A DNA stretch of 64,000 bases, from contig NZ_JANSJE010000006.1 of the NCBI RefSeq assembly GCF_047462415.1, positions 1-64,000 of the forward strand, read 5' to 3'. The notes under the pieces were generated by a model that saw nothing but the letters and a program-made list of their open reading frames with translations, was not told the origin of the DNA and searched no databases. Source of the stretch: Thermostichus sp047462415 (lineage in GTDB: Bacteria > Cyanobacteriota > Cyanobacteriia > Thermostichales > Thermostichaceae). This document shows positions 25,175-33,690 of this stretch, piece after piece. The stretch's first letter is position 1. Each line of letters opens with the position of its first letter. The translations under genes and the position numbers were made by a program.

Positions 25175-26233
25175 ATGGACTTGCTGTTGGCCGCAGATAT
25201 CGGGGGCACCAAAACCAGCCTCAGCCTTGTCAATGCCGAGGATCCCGAGCACAGCCTTTATCATTGCCGCTACGCCAGCCAAGATTTCGTCAGCCTCGCC
25301 CCGATGGTGGGAGAGTTTCTGGCCCAGGCTCGGCAGGAGCTGGGTCGAGATCCACAGCCTGCTGCTGCCTGTTTTGCGGTGGCCGGCCCGGTGATGGAGC
25401 GAGCAAGGGTACAGACCGCCAAGATCACCAACTTGCCTTGGGATCTGCAGTCAAGCCAATTGGCCGCAGAGCTGGGGATCCCGCGCGTAGCCTTGATCAA
25501 CGACTTCAGCGCTGTGGGGTATGGCCTGCTTGCCCTGGGCGATCAAGATCTGGACACCTTGCAAGTGGGTGAGCGTCAACCCCGGGCTCCGATTGGCGTG
25601 ATGGGAGCAGGTACGGGTTTGGGGCAGGCTTACCTCACCTGGGGAGAAGGCGGCTACCAGGTTCATGCCAGCGAGGGAGGGCATGTGGATTTTTCCCCGC
25701 GCACCCCTTTAGAGTGGGAGCTTTTGAGGTATTTGCAAAAACGGCACGGGCGTGTCTCCACCGAGCGGGTGGTCTCAGGGCAGGGAATTGTTGCCATCTA
25801 TCAATTTTTGCGGGATAGTCGGTGGGGGCAAGGGGAAGAACAGTTGCTGGCCCAAATTGAGGCTTGGGAAAAGGGGGCCGAGCCTGTTGACCCGGCAGCC
25901 CAAATTGCCAATGCCGCCATGGAAGCACGGGATCCGCTGGCAGTGGAGTGTCTGCGGCTTTTTATCAGCTTGTACGGAGCTGCGGTCGGGAACTTCGCCC
26001 TGCAACTGCTGCCTCGCGGGGGCCTGTTCATCGCCGGTGGGATCGCGCCCAAGCTCTTGCGCCTCTTGCACCAAGGAGAGTTTTTGTCCTCGTTTTTGGA
26101 CAAAGGGCGGATGCGTCCTCTCCTGGAGCAACTGTCGGTGCAGGTGGTGGTGAATGCGCAGGTGGGGTTGAAGGGAGCTGCTCGCTATGCCGCCACCCTT
26201 TTGTCTGGCAAGACCACCCAGCCCAGCGGATGA
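25175..26233 (+). CDS. glk: Glucokinase
   Basis: ATP-dependent phosphorylation of glucose to glucose 6-phosphate. ATG 25175 (MDLLLAADIGGTKTSLSLV) is preceded by CGGAGGAAACC. The 352-residue protein shows the ATP-binding DIGGTKTSL, the glucose-binding KITNLPWDLQSSQL and LINDFSAVGYGLL, the GAGTGLGQAYLTW loop, HASEGGHVDFSP and the C-terminal GGLFIAGGIAPKLL. This is the bacterial hexokinase-fold Glk (PF02685) found across cyanobacteria, not a ROK-family kinase. It would feed glucose into glycolysis or the Entner-Doudoroff route, where eda (7235) acts. Confidence 0.93.
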   Translation: MDLLLAADIGGTKTSLSLVNAEDPEHSLYHCRYASQDFVSLAPMVGEFLAQARQELGRDPQPAAACFAVAGPVMERARVQTAKITNLPWDLQSSQLAAELGIPRVALINDFSAVGYGLLALGDQDLDTLQVGERQPRAPIGVMGAGTGLGQAYLTWGEGGYQVHASEGGHVDFSPRTPLEWELLRYLQKRHGRVSTERVVSGQGIVAIYQFLRDSRWGQGEEQLLAQIEAWEKGAEPVDPAAQIANAAMEARDPLAVECLRLFISLYGAAVGNFALQLLPRGGLFIAGGIAPKLLRLLHQGEFLSSFLDKGRMRPLLEQLSVQVVVNAQVGLKGAARYAATLLSGKTTQPSG

Positions 26234-26264
26234 TGGCAACGATCCCCATTGATGCTGGAATCAT

Positions 26265-26284
26265 GCTGGACAATCTTGTCCAGC
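26265..26284. terminator. Perfect 9-bp stem after glucokinase
   Basis: GCTGGACAA (26265-26273), a 2-base loop and TTGTCCAGC (26276-26284) start 31 bases after the glk stop. It is placed as a transcription terminator would be, but lacks a T-tract. Confidence 0.4.
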
Positions 26285-26489
26285 CGTCCCTCGTCGGGAT
26301 CCTAAACTTCATCCCTTGGCGGATGGGGCAAAATGGGATTGGATCTTTGCCGCATTGTTAGACTTCCCAATAGCGGGCAGCCGCCATCCAACCGATGATC
26401 GCCGTCCCTCAGCACAGTTATAGTCACTACCAAGTAGCAATGAAACGTTTCTCTACGTCGTTATTTCTACGCAACGCTGTCGCGAACGC

Positions 26490-26630
26490 GCCGGCGGCGC
26501 GGAGCGCTATCCCTAACTCCCCTCTCCCTCTGGGAGAGGGGTTGGGGGTGGTCGCGTTAGCGGCGCGGAGCGCTTGGGCACCTCTGGGAGAGGGGTTGGG
26601 GGTGAGGGTAGAGGCCCGGAGCGCTTGGGT
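26490..26630. repeat. Interspersed repeat block with a hairpin and repeated short words
   Basis: CCCCTCTCCC (26519-26528) and GGGAGAGGGG (26532-26541) make a perfect 10-bp stem with a 3-base loop. GGGAGAGGGGTTGGGGGTG occurs twice (starting at 26532 and about 26586), and the word CGGAGCGCT occurs three times (near 26499, 26566 and 26617). The same stem recurs at 55943-55967 and a shorter form with a nearby GCGGCACAGAGCGCTTG at 54098-54160, so this is a dispersed family. Confidence 0.7.
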
Positions 26631-26674
26631 CGGCGGCAAAGTGTCTTAATCTTGTTTGAAACGACTATAATCCG

Positions 26675-27661
26675 ATGAATCCAATCCTCTGGGCTTTGAG
26701 CATAGCTCTGCTGCTGGCCGTGGGTCTGGCAGCCTACCTGTTGACTGCTCGCAAATACGAGTCTCCCGCATCCGTGGCTAAGTCTTACGACGAGTGGACC
26801 CGCGACGGGATCCTGGAGTTCTACTGGGGCGAGCATATTCACCTCGGCCACTACGGATCCCCGCCGCGGCGGAAGAACTTCATCCAGGCCAAGCACGACT
26901 TTGTCCACGAGATGGTGCGCTGGGGCGGGCTGGATCGGTTGCCGCCGGGGACGACGGTGCTGGATGTAGGTTGCGGCATCGGCGGTAGTTGTCGCATCTT
27001 GGCCCGCGACTACGGCTTTGTCGTAACCGGCATCACCATTAGCCCACAGCAGGTGCAGCGGGCCCAAGAGCTCACCCCCCCCGATCTGCCCGTCCGGTTT
27101 CAGGTGGCCGATGCCCTCAATCTGCCCTTTCCCGACGCCAGCTTTGATGTGGTCTGGTCCATCGAAGCGGGGCCCCACATGCCGGACAAGGCCCGCTACG
27201 CCAGCGAGATGCTGCGGGTGCTCAAGCCGGGAGGCATCTTGGTGGTGGCGGACTGGAACCAGCGGGACGACCGTCAAAAGCCCCTCAACTTTTGGGAGCG
27301 GCTGGTGATGCGGCAGTTGTTGGATCAGTGGTCGCACCCCGCTTTTTCCAGCATCGAGGGGTTTGCCGAACAGTTGCAAGCCACCGGGCTGGTGGAAGGG
27401 CAGGTGGAAACCGCCGACTGGACGCAAGAAACCCTTCCTTCTTGGCTGGATTCCATCTGGCAGGGCATTGTCCGTCCCGAGGGCTTGCTGAAGTTTGGCT
27501 TGGTAGGCTTGATTAAGTCGCTGCGGGAGGTGCCCACCTTCTTGCTCATGCGCCTGGCCTTCGGCACCGGCCTCTGCCGCTTTGGCATGTTCCGGGCGGT
27601 GCGGGCCGCCACGCCGGCAAACTCCGCCTCCCCAGAAGTAGTTGGCCACAGCACCCAATAA
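26675..27661 (+). CDS. MPBQ/MSBQ methyltransferase (tocopherol and prenylquinone synthesis)
   Basis: SAM-dependent methyltransferase acting on 2-methyl-6-phytyl- or solanesyl-benzoquinol. The 328 residues match Synechocystis Sll0418 closely from memory: an N-terminal membrane helix (ALSIALLLAVGLAAYLLTARKYES), YWGEHIHLGHYG, SAM motif I VLDVGCGIGGSCRILARDYGF, then GITISPQQVQRAQELTPP, WSIEAGPHMPDKARYASEML and the C-terminal LLMRLAFGTGLCRFGMFRA. The N-terminal helix suggests membrane association. It is followed 6 bases later by a UbiH-type monooxygenase gene, so the two are probably co-transcribed for prenylquinone metabolism. Confidence 0.9.
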   Translation: MNPILWALSIALLLAVGLAAYLLTARKYESPASVAKSYDEWTRDGILEFYWGEHIHLGHYGSPPRRKNFIQAKHDFVHEMVRWGGLDRLPPGTTVLDVGCGIGGSCRILARDYGFVVTGITISPQQVQRAQELTPPDLPVRFQVADALNLPFPDASFDVVWSIEAGPHMPDKARYASEMLRVLKPGGILVVADWNQRDDRQKPLNFWERLVMRQLLDQWSHPAFSSIEGFAEQLQATGLVEGQVETADWTQETLPSWLDSIWQGIVRPEGLLKFGLVGLIKSLREVPTFLLMRLAFGTGLCRFGMFRAVRAATPANSASPEVVGHSTQ

Positions 27662-27667
27662 GAGACA

Positions 27668-28912
27668 ATGACGATCCTTGCTCCCACTCCGGATACCCTG
27701 GACGCCCTCTACGACGTGATCATCGTCGGCGGCGGCATTGCGGGCCTGACTCTAGCTTGTGCCCTGCAGGGCTCCGGCCTGCGCTTGGCCCTCATCGAGG
27801 CCCAGTCGGCTGAGGCAGTCAGGCAGCGCCCCTTGGCCTATGCCCTTTCGCCGCTGTCGATCCGCATCTTTCGGGCCATCGGGGTGTGGGAGGCGCTGGC
27901 TCCCCACATCACGCCCTTTGCCCAGGTGATTCTGACCGACGCCAACGCTCCCCAGCGGGTGACATTTAGGCCGGAGGATGTGGGGGAAACGGCGGTTTTC
28001 TACTGCGGCGAACATGCTCGGCTGCAGCAGGTGCTCCAGGAGCAAGTAGCCGCCGATCCCAAGATCACCTGCTACTACGAAGCCAGGGTGGAGAGGGTAA
28101 CCTACGGGAAGGTTGCCGCCGAGGTAGAGCTGGAAATGACACAGGGCCGGCGCCGACTGGCCGCCGCTCTGGTGGTGGCTGCGGACGGCCTGCGCTCTCC
28201 CGTGCGGCAGCGGGCAGGGATCCCTAGCGACGGCTGGGACTACTGGCAGTCGTGTATCACCGCCCTGGTGGCCCCTGCCCAAGACCACCAAAACATCGCC
28301 TACGAACGCTTCTGGCCTGCTGGCCCCTTCGCCATCCTGCCCCTGCCCGGCAATCGCTGCCAGGTGGTCTGGATCCTGCCCCACGAGCAGGCCAAAGCCA
28401 CGCTGGCCCTTTCTCAGGCCGACTTCTTGGCCGAGATGCAGCGCTACTACGGCGTCCAGGGCGGCTGCCTCACCTTGCTGAACCCGCCCCAAGTCTTCCC
28501 GGCCCGTCTGCGCCAGAGCCGCCGCTACTATCAGCACCGCTTGGCGTTGGTGGGAGATGCTGCTCACCACTGCCATCCGGTGGCCGGCCAAGGGCTGAAC
28601 CTCGGCATCCGCGATGCCGCTGCCTTGGCCCAGGTGCTGTTGGCTGCTTGGCAACGGCACGAGGATCTGGGAGATGTCAAAGTCCTGCGCCGCTACGGTC
28701 GCCGTCGCCGTTGGGAAAACTGGCTGGTGCTGCTCTTCACGGATCTACTCACCCGCACCTTCTCCAACTCCTACTGGCCCCTGGTGGTCTTGCGGCGCTG
28801 GATCCTGAGCGGGATGATGGCCTTTCCGCCCCTGCGCTGCTTTTTGCTGCGCCTGATGACTGGCTTGTGGGGAAGCCCTCCCTACAACCCCAGTTCCTCC
28901 TTGGCCTTCTGA
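27668..28912 (+). CDS. UbiH/Coq6-type FAD-dependent hydroxylase
   Basis: A 414-residue flavoprotein monooxygenase. The dinucleotide-binding motif is DVIIVGGGIAGLTLACALQGSG (residues about 15-36), the middle has the family's VVAADGLRSPVRQRAG, and the second FAD motif is LALVGDAAHHCHPVAGQGLNLGIRDAAAL. Members hydroxylate aromatic rings in quinone synthesis. The cyanobacterial homologue has been linked to plastoquinone/tocopherol metabolism; the exact substrate here is inferred from the adjacent MPBQ methyltransferase gene. Its last 31 bases overlap the end of the HerA-like gene on the other strand. Confidence 0.87.
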   Translation: MTILAPTPDTLDALYDVIIVGGGIAGLTLACALQGSGLRLALIEAQSAEAVRQRPLAYALSPLSIRIFRAIGVWEALAPHITPFAQVILTDANAPQRVTFRPEDVGETAVFYCGEHARLQQVLQEQVAADPKITCYYEARVERVTYGKVAAEVELEMTQGRRRLAAALVVAADGLRSPVRQRAGIPSDGWDYWQSCITALVAPAQDHQNIAYERFWPAGPFAILPLPGNRCQVVWILPHEQAKATLALSQADFLAEMQRYYGVQGGCLTLLNPPQVFPARLRQSRRYYQHRLALVGDAAHHCHPVAGQGLNLGIRDAAALAQVLLAAWQRHEDLGDVKVLRRYGRRRRWENWLVLLFTDLLTRTFSNSYWPLVVLRRWILSGMMAFPPLRCFLLRLMTGLWGSPPYNPSSSLAF

Positions 28913-30597
28913 GCTGCCCAAAGCACCTCCGCATCGGCGGCCTGGGACCAGTCGGGATCGGCGATCTCGGCGTAGAACCTGGGGTCGTAGGAGCGGGTTT
29001 GCACCACCACCGGCATGGGCACGGCATGGCCGAGGATCAGGGCCTGCTGTTTGGAATCCAGCTTGGCCAGCACTGTTTTCAAGTTCTGGCTGCCGGCTAC
29101 CCCTGTGAACACGGCCTCGATATCTTGGTCGTCGTTGAGGAGGGCCGTGATGCGGGTGCCCAACTGCGACATCACCTCGCTGTCGATACTGGAAGGGCGC
29201 TGATCCACCACCAGCAGCGTGACAAAGTACTTGCGCATCTCGCGGGCAATAGTGCCGAAAATGGTCTGCTTGGCCGCCCGCGGATCCAGAAAGCGGTGCG
29301 CTTCCTCGATGGTGATGCACAGTTGCCGGGGCCGGTCGAGGGGATTTTTGGACTGCAGGTACCGCTCTGTCTGCTGCACATAGGCCTGGTGGATGCGGCG
29401 GGTGATGACGTTGGCTGCCAACATGTAGGAGAGCAGGTTGGACTGGGATCCGAACTCGATGACCACGTGGATGCCGCGGCTGAGGGCCTCCAAGATCTCG
29501 CCGATGTAGTTGTGGGGCAAGCTGTTGCGGATGTACTTGAGGTCGTCGAGGCGGGTGAGCTTGCGCTGCAGGGCCAGGATCGAGGCCTTGTTGCCCATCT
29601 TCTGTTCGCAAAACTCTTGAACCTCGGCGTTGGAGAGGCTCAAGAGCCGGCTGATCCAGTCGCGGCCAAACTCGTTGCGCAGGATAATGGCGTTTTCCAG
29701 GCTGGCCTCCGAGAGGTTGAGCTCCTCCGCCAACAGGGCCAGATCTTCCACCTCGATCTGGTTGTAGGCAATAAACAGTTCGCGGGCATCCCGCACCCCT
29801 CGCCGCCGGGTGGAATCGGGATCCAAGGTATAGATTTGTACCTGGCCGGGGAAGAGCTGCCGCAGCCCCTTGACAGTGGTGGCCTGCCTATCCTCGCTGG
29901 CCGCCTCCCAGCCGTACTCGGAGTGCATATCAAAAATTAGGTTCACCGCCGCCCGTTTGCGGATGATGCCCGCCAGGAGCAGGCGGGCCAGGAAGGATTT
30001 GCCGGTACCGGACTTGCCGAAGATGCCGTTGCTGCGCTCCACCCAGCGATCCAAATCTAGGCAAATGGGCACCGCCATGTCCAAGGGCTGACCGATGGCG
30101 AAGTTGCGCCGAGTTGGGTCCTCTTCCCAGCCGAAGACGGTGCGAAAGTCCAGCTCCCGCGCCTCGTACACCTGGGAAAAATGGGCCGGCACCGTTTTCA
30201 CCGGCAACAGCTCCATCGCCTCGGCACCAGGAAGGGCTGGGCCGCCATCTTCTGGCCGCTTGGGATCAATGAGGGGGTACAGCCTTTCCCCTTCCGTCTG
30301 CCGCGGCACCAGCATCAGCATCGGCGTGAGGGCGATAACCCCGTAGGTGCCGGTACCTGCCAGCACCTCCTGCAGCAGGGTCTCTTCCGGGCGGGGGGGG
30401 TTGACCAGGATCTGGGGGTTGCTGGTTGCTAACGTAACGTCGGTGAGCAGACCGAAGAAGCGGTGGCGCTCCCCTTGAATCACCACAAACTTGCCCACCC
30501 GCAGGTCTTCTACCGAAACACCGGGGTTGAGGCGAGCTTCCAAGCCCCGACTCAGGGATCCCTGAATCACCGTGGCCAAAGGTTGGGAAGCGGTCAT
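28882..30597 (-). CDS. HerA-like (DUF87) ATPase
   Basis: A 571-residue protein of the HerA/FtsK superfamily. An N-terminal beta-barrel-like HAS domain (about residues 1-130) precedes the motor domain. Walker A is GIFGKSGTGKSFLARLLLAGI (about residues 191-210). The Walker B strand is RQLCITIEEAHRFLDP, and FVTLLVVDQRPSSIDSEVMSQLGTRI follows. The start chosen is ATG 30597 (MTASQPLATVIQG), where the conserved part begins. HerA proteins translocate DNA, usually with the NurA nuclease; no nurA-like gene is adjacent. Cyanobacteria carry this protein as a stand-alone gene. It begins about 10 bases after the cytochrome gene and may be in its operon. Confidence 0.85.
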   Translation of the reverse strand: MTASQPLATVIQGSLSRGLEARLNPGVSVEDLRVGKFVVIQGERHRFFGLLTDVTLATSNPQILVNPPRPEETLLQEVLAGTGTYGVIALTPMLMLVPRQTEGERLYPLIDPKRPEDGGPALPGAEAMELLPVKTVPAHFSQVYEARELDFRTVFGWEEDPTRRNFAIGQPLDMAVPICLDLDRWVERSNGIFGKSGTGKSFLARLLLAGIIRKRAAVNLIFDMHSEYGWEAASEDRQATTVKGLRQLFPGQVQIYTLDPDSTRRRGVRDARELFIAYNQIEVEDLALLAEELNLSEASLENAIILRNEFGRDWISRLLSLSNAEVQEFCEQKMGNKASILALQRKLTRLDDLKYIRNSLPHNYIGEILEALSRGIHVVIEFGSQSNLLSYMLAANVITRRIHQAYVQQTERYLQSKNPLDRPRQLCITIEEAHRFLDPRAAKQTIFGTIAREMRKYFVTLLVVDQRPSSIDSEVMSQLGTRITALLNDDQDIEAVFTGVAGSQNLKTVLAKLDSKQQALILGHAVPMPVVVQTRSYDPRFYAEIADPDWSQAADAEVLWAAQKAKEELGL

Positions 30598-30607
30598 GGC
30601 GGTGAGA

Positions 30608-31390
30608 CTAGTTCTGGGCACGGGCGCTGGTGCGGGGGGCGCCATCCTGCACGATCCAGGTGCGGACGATCTCCACCTCCTCCGGCGTCCAAAAGCCCAG
30701 ACGGGAGAGGGGCAGCCCGCGGGCCTGGATGTAGGCGATCTCCGGGGATCCGCCGCGGGCCTGAGAGCGGTTGGGATTGTTGGCGTTGAGAATAGTGGCG
30801 TGGCGGCGCGTCCAGCGGGGATCGATCAACTCGCTCTTGGGATCCCCTGGCTTGACGTAGGCCAGAACCGCCTCGTAGCTATCCAGCAACTGGGTGCGCT
30901 GTCGCCCCGCCGGCTGGTGACAGCCGACACAACTGGCCTCCAGCAGCGGTTTGATGTCCCGCTCGTAGGTAAACTGCGGCTCGGTGCGAAAGCGCAGTTG
31001 GATGGCCTGCTCCAGCGGCAGCCCCTCTTGGGGGGCAATCGTAAGGGTGTAGTCGGTGCTGAAGCGCAAGGGATCTCGAGGCTTAAGCAACAACTCGTCT
31101 CCCTGCACGTCGAAAATGACCGCTGCCGGCGGCTCCAACTGAACCGCCAGCCGTTGTAGATTGGGATCCAGCGGTCGATCGAATTGCAGCCGAATGACTC
31201 CATCTATCAAAACATCCTGCTGTTCAGGGGCAGGTTGAGAAGAGACCCACTGTAAAGACGCATTCGACTGGGACCAAACCCACGGATGAGACCCGCTGAT
31301 AAAGAACATTGCTGCCAACAACAACAGCCCCGCCCAAGTTCGCCACCGTCCCCAGTGGCGAAAGATATTCTGTACGGTCGGAGTGTTCAT
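30608..31390 (-). CDS. c-type cytochrome with N-terminal Ig-like domain
   Basis: A 260-residue exported or membrane-anchored protein (hydrophobic segment WAGLLLLAAMFFISG). Residues about 45-138 form a SbsA/Ig-like domain (VSSQPAPEQQDVLIDGVIRLQF, STDYTLTIAP). A C-terminal planctomycete-type cytochrome domain has haem motif SCVGCH (Cys154, Cys157, His158) and ends in WTPEEVEIVRTWIVQDGAP. No methionine occurs after the haem motif, so the sixth ligand cannot be the usual Met; a histidine in RRHATILN is the only obvious alternative. The redox partner is unknown. It lies immediately upstream of the HerA-like gene on the same strand. Confidence 0.8.
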   Translation of the reverse strand: MNTPTVQNIFRHWGRWRTWAGLLLLAAMFFISGSHPWVWSQSNASLQWVSSQPAPEQQDVLIDGVIRLQFDRPLDPNLQRLAVQLEPPAAVIFDVQGDELLLKPRDPLRFSTDYTLTIAPQEGLPLEQAIQLRFRTEPQFTYERDIKPLLEASCVGCHQPAGRQRTQLLDSYEAVLAYVKPGDPKSELIDPRWTRRHATILNANNPNRSQARGGSPEIAYIQARGLPLSRLGFWTPEEVEIVRTWIVQDGAPRTSARAQN

Positions 31391-31640
31391 TGCCGCAGAC
31401 CCAATTCTACTGTTGTCAGAATAGCGAACTTAATCCATGCTTCAGCCGTTGATGAGATACAGATCGTCAGGGATCCCCAGCGGATCATGAGGATCCCTTG
31501 TCTGGTAGAGTAGACGAACAATGAACGCCGGAGCAAAAAGAAGAGGCTGCTGCTCCCAAAGGCTGAAAATCATATTGAGGGCTTCACCCAAGCTGATAGG
31601 AGATCACCAGCAGGGAGAAGCAGTACAGGGAGACAGCCAA

Positions 31641-32009
31641 TCAGTTGACGCGCTCCAGCTTGATGTTGTGGTGGCCCAACTTGATCTCGAACTCATCTCC
31701 GGGCTTGAGGCCCATCTTCTTGGTGTAGGCAGCTCCAATTAGGAGATTGCCATTCTTATGAACCGAAACCCGGAAGGTAGGAGCGCGGCCACGAGATCCA
31801 TTTTCGTCACTGGCACCGAGATCCACGCCAACAGCCTTCAGCAGGGCATTGTTAAACTGCATCAGATTCACTCGCTCCTGACCATTCTTGGTGTAGGTGA
31901 CATAGCCACAGGCGCGAGCTTTTTCCTTGCGATCCGCATTTCCCATTGAAGTTACTTTGTCGAGGAGCTCTTGGCCAGTGAGTGGTTTTGGTTTACTGGT
32001 TGTAGCCAT
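31641..32009 (-). CDS. cyAbrB-type transcriptional regulator
   Basis: A 122-residue cyanobacterial AbrB-family DNA-binding protein. The N-terminal part (PKPLTGQELLDKVTSMG, KARACGYVTYTKNGQERVNLMQF) is the cyanobacterium-specific region. The AbrB swapped-hairpin domain is at the C-terminus (FRVSVHKNGNLLIGAAYTKKMGLKPGDEFEIKL in parts), the reverse of the Bacillus AbrB layout. Members in Synechocystis (Sll0359, Sll0822) regulate nitrogen, carbon and hydrogenase genes. ATG 32009 is the start. The gene stands alone with long spacers on both sides (250 and 332 bases), fitting an independently regulated gene. Confidence 0.9.
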   Translation of the reverse strand: MATTSKPKPLTGQELLDKVTSMGNADRKEKARACGYVTYTKNGQERVNLMQFNNALLKAVGVDLGASDENGSRGRAPTFRVSVHKNGNLLIGAAYTKKMGLKPGDEFEIKLGHHNIKLERVN

Positions 32010-32341
32010 ATCAAGGTGGTTTTAAGGACAACAGTTAGTGTAGCCAGAAACAAACAGCGATTGCAATAGAGGTTCCTCCAATTCCTCTTTACCTTCCTAT
32101 TAGAGAGAATAGGTTCGGCGGCTGCAATGGGATTGAAGGGTGATTGCGCAAAACAGTAGTGGAGAATTTTCTCTAGAGGCCAGAACCTGTGGGGGAGACT
32201 TTCGCGGAAGGGACAGGCCCTCAGGGCCAAGGGCATATAAAAGTGTCTTTGAGTGTCTCTAGACGCTGGATCCCCGCTGCGGCACCGGAGTTGAGCAAAA
32301 GCAGGGAAACTGGAAACAAGGCTGTTTGAGTGTCACTCGAT
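32010..32341. other. 332-base spacer between divergent regulator and coaBC genes
   Basis: No reading frame of interest was found. The region must hold the divergent promoters of the cyAbrB gene and coaBC. It is somewhat AT-richer than its surroundings near 32010-32130. No clear operator, riboswitch or terminator was recognised. Confidence 0.4.
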
Positions 32342-33571
32342 ATGGATCTCTTTTGGTCGGGACGGCGTCTTCTGGTTGGGGTGAGCGGGGGGATTGCTGC
32401 CTACAAAACGGCGGTTTTGGTATCTGCTCTGGCCCAGCAGGGGGCAGAGGTGAGGGTGGTTTTGACGAAAGCTGCAGAACAGTTTATCTCCCCGCTGACA
32501 TTTGCCACCGTGTCTCGCCAGCCAGCTTTCACGGATGCCGAGTTTTGGCAAGCCACGCGGGGACGGCCGCTGCACATCGAGCTGGGGGAATGGGCCGAGG
32601 CTCTTCTGATTGCGCCGCTTTCGGCCAACACCTTGGGCAAGGTGGCCCAGGGGCTGGCGGACAATTTGCTCACCAATGTGGTTTTGGCTTGCCACTGTCC
32701 GGTGGCCCTGGCGCCGGCCATGAATACCCACATGTGGAAGGCTGAAGCGGTGGCCGAGAATTGGCAGCGGCTGCAACGGGATCCCCGCTTCTGGGCCTTG
32801 CCCACTGCCAGGGGCCGCCTGGCCTGTGATGCGGTGGGGGAAGGGCGTATGTTGGAGCCAGAGGCGCTGCAGGAGTATGTGCGGGCTCTGCTCTGGACAG
32901 GGGGGAAAAAAGACTGGCAAGGGAAGCGGGTGTTGGTGACGGCAGGAGGCACCCGCGAGCCCATCGACGCGGTGCGCTTTATCGGCAACCCTGCCAGTGG
33001 GCGGATGGGGGTGGCGCTGGCGGTGGCAGCCGCCTGTCGGGGGGCCGAAGTCACGCTGGTGCATGGGCCGCTGGGGATCCCCTTTGATCCAGCACCCTTC
33101 GCCATTCGGGCCATGCCGGTGGAGACGGCAGCCCAACTGGAGAGAGTTTTGCAGGCGGAATTTCCCCAGGTGGATCTTTTGTGGATGGCTGCCGCTGTGG
33201 GGGATGTGCGCCCCGCCCAGGTTTACGCGGGGAAACTGCCAAAAGGCGATCTGCCCCCCATGCTGCCCTTGGAGCCTGTCCCTGACCTGGTGGCAGCCCT
33301 GGCCCGCCACCGACGTCCCGGTCAGCTTCTTATCGGCTTTGCCGCCCAGAGCGGGGATCCCCTCCCCTCAGCCAAGGAGAAGCTGCAGCAGAAAGGGCTG
33401 GACGCCATTGTGGCCAATCCCATCGACCAGCCGGAGAGCGGCTTTGGCAGCAGCCACAACCAAGGCTACTGGATCCCGCGGCAGGGCAGCCCAGAACGGC
33501 TGCCTTGGACAACCAAGGCCACCCTGGCCCACCGGCTGCTGGATCTGGCCCTGCAGCTGGAGCCGAGCTGA
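32342..33571 (+). CDS. coaBC: Bifunctional phosphopantothenoylcysteine decarboxylase / phosphopantothenate-cysteine ligase
   Basis: Two consecutive steps of coenzyme A synthesis. The N-terminal flavoprotein CoaC domain shows LLVGVSGGIAAYKTAVLV, a histidine in RPLHIELGEWAEALLIAPLSANTLGK (in parts), and the substrate clamp motif ACHCPVALAPAMNTHMW. The CoaB ligase domain begins near residue 195 with GKRVLVTAGGTREPIDAVRFIGN and includes NPASGRMGVALA and the late KLPKGDLPPMLPLEPVPDL segment. ATG 32342 (MDLFWSGRR) is preferred; a GTG four codons upstream is an alternative. Length of about 409 residues is standard. The gene appears monocistronic. Confidence 0.94.
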   Translation: MDLFWSGRRLLVGVSGGIAAYKTAVLVSALAQQGAEVRVVLTKAAEQFISPLTFATVSRQPAFTDAEFWQATRGRPLHIELGEWAEALLIAPLSANTLGKVAQGLADNLLTNVVLACHCPVALAPAMNTHMWKAEAVAENWQRLQRDPRFWALPTARGRLACDAVGEGRMLEPEALQEYVRALLWTGGKKDWQGKRVLVTAGGTREPIDAVRFIGNPASGRMGVALAVAAACRGAEVTLVHGPLGIPFDPAPFAIRAMPVETAAQLERVLQAEFPQVDLLWMAAAVGDVRPAQVYAGKLPKGDLPPMLPLEPVPDLVAALARHRRPGQLLIGFAAQSGDPLPSAKEKLQQKGLDAIVANPIDQPESGFGSSHNQGYWIPRQGSPERLPWTTKATLAHRLLDLALQLEPS

Positions 33572-33690
33572 CCCCGAGGCCTCACTGTTTTGGCTTCGTA
33601 TCTCGGCTGCGAGGGTAACGGTTCTCCCGGCGATCGGACCAAAATCAGGCCAAAATCAGGTACCTTTGAGGCTAAGCGCAGAGGGATCCG

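Larger units (their letters stand above)
26234..26674. other. 441-base spacer rich in repeats and hairpins
   Basis: No gene was recognised. It holds a perfect 9-bp stem (GCTGGACAA/TTGTCCAGC, 26265-26284) just after glk, then the repeat block at about 26490-26630 described separately. The rest, including 26395-26470, shows no clear signal. The promoter of the methyltransferase gene at 26675 should lie in its right part. Confidence 0.5.

Noticed and set aside
28252..29940. 562-residue plus-strand frame across two genes
   Set aside because: It overlaps the ends of the UbiH-type gene and most of the HerA-like gene, has no recognisable domain and is a shadow of the opposite strand.
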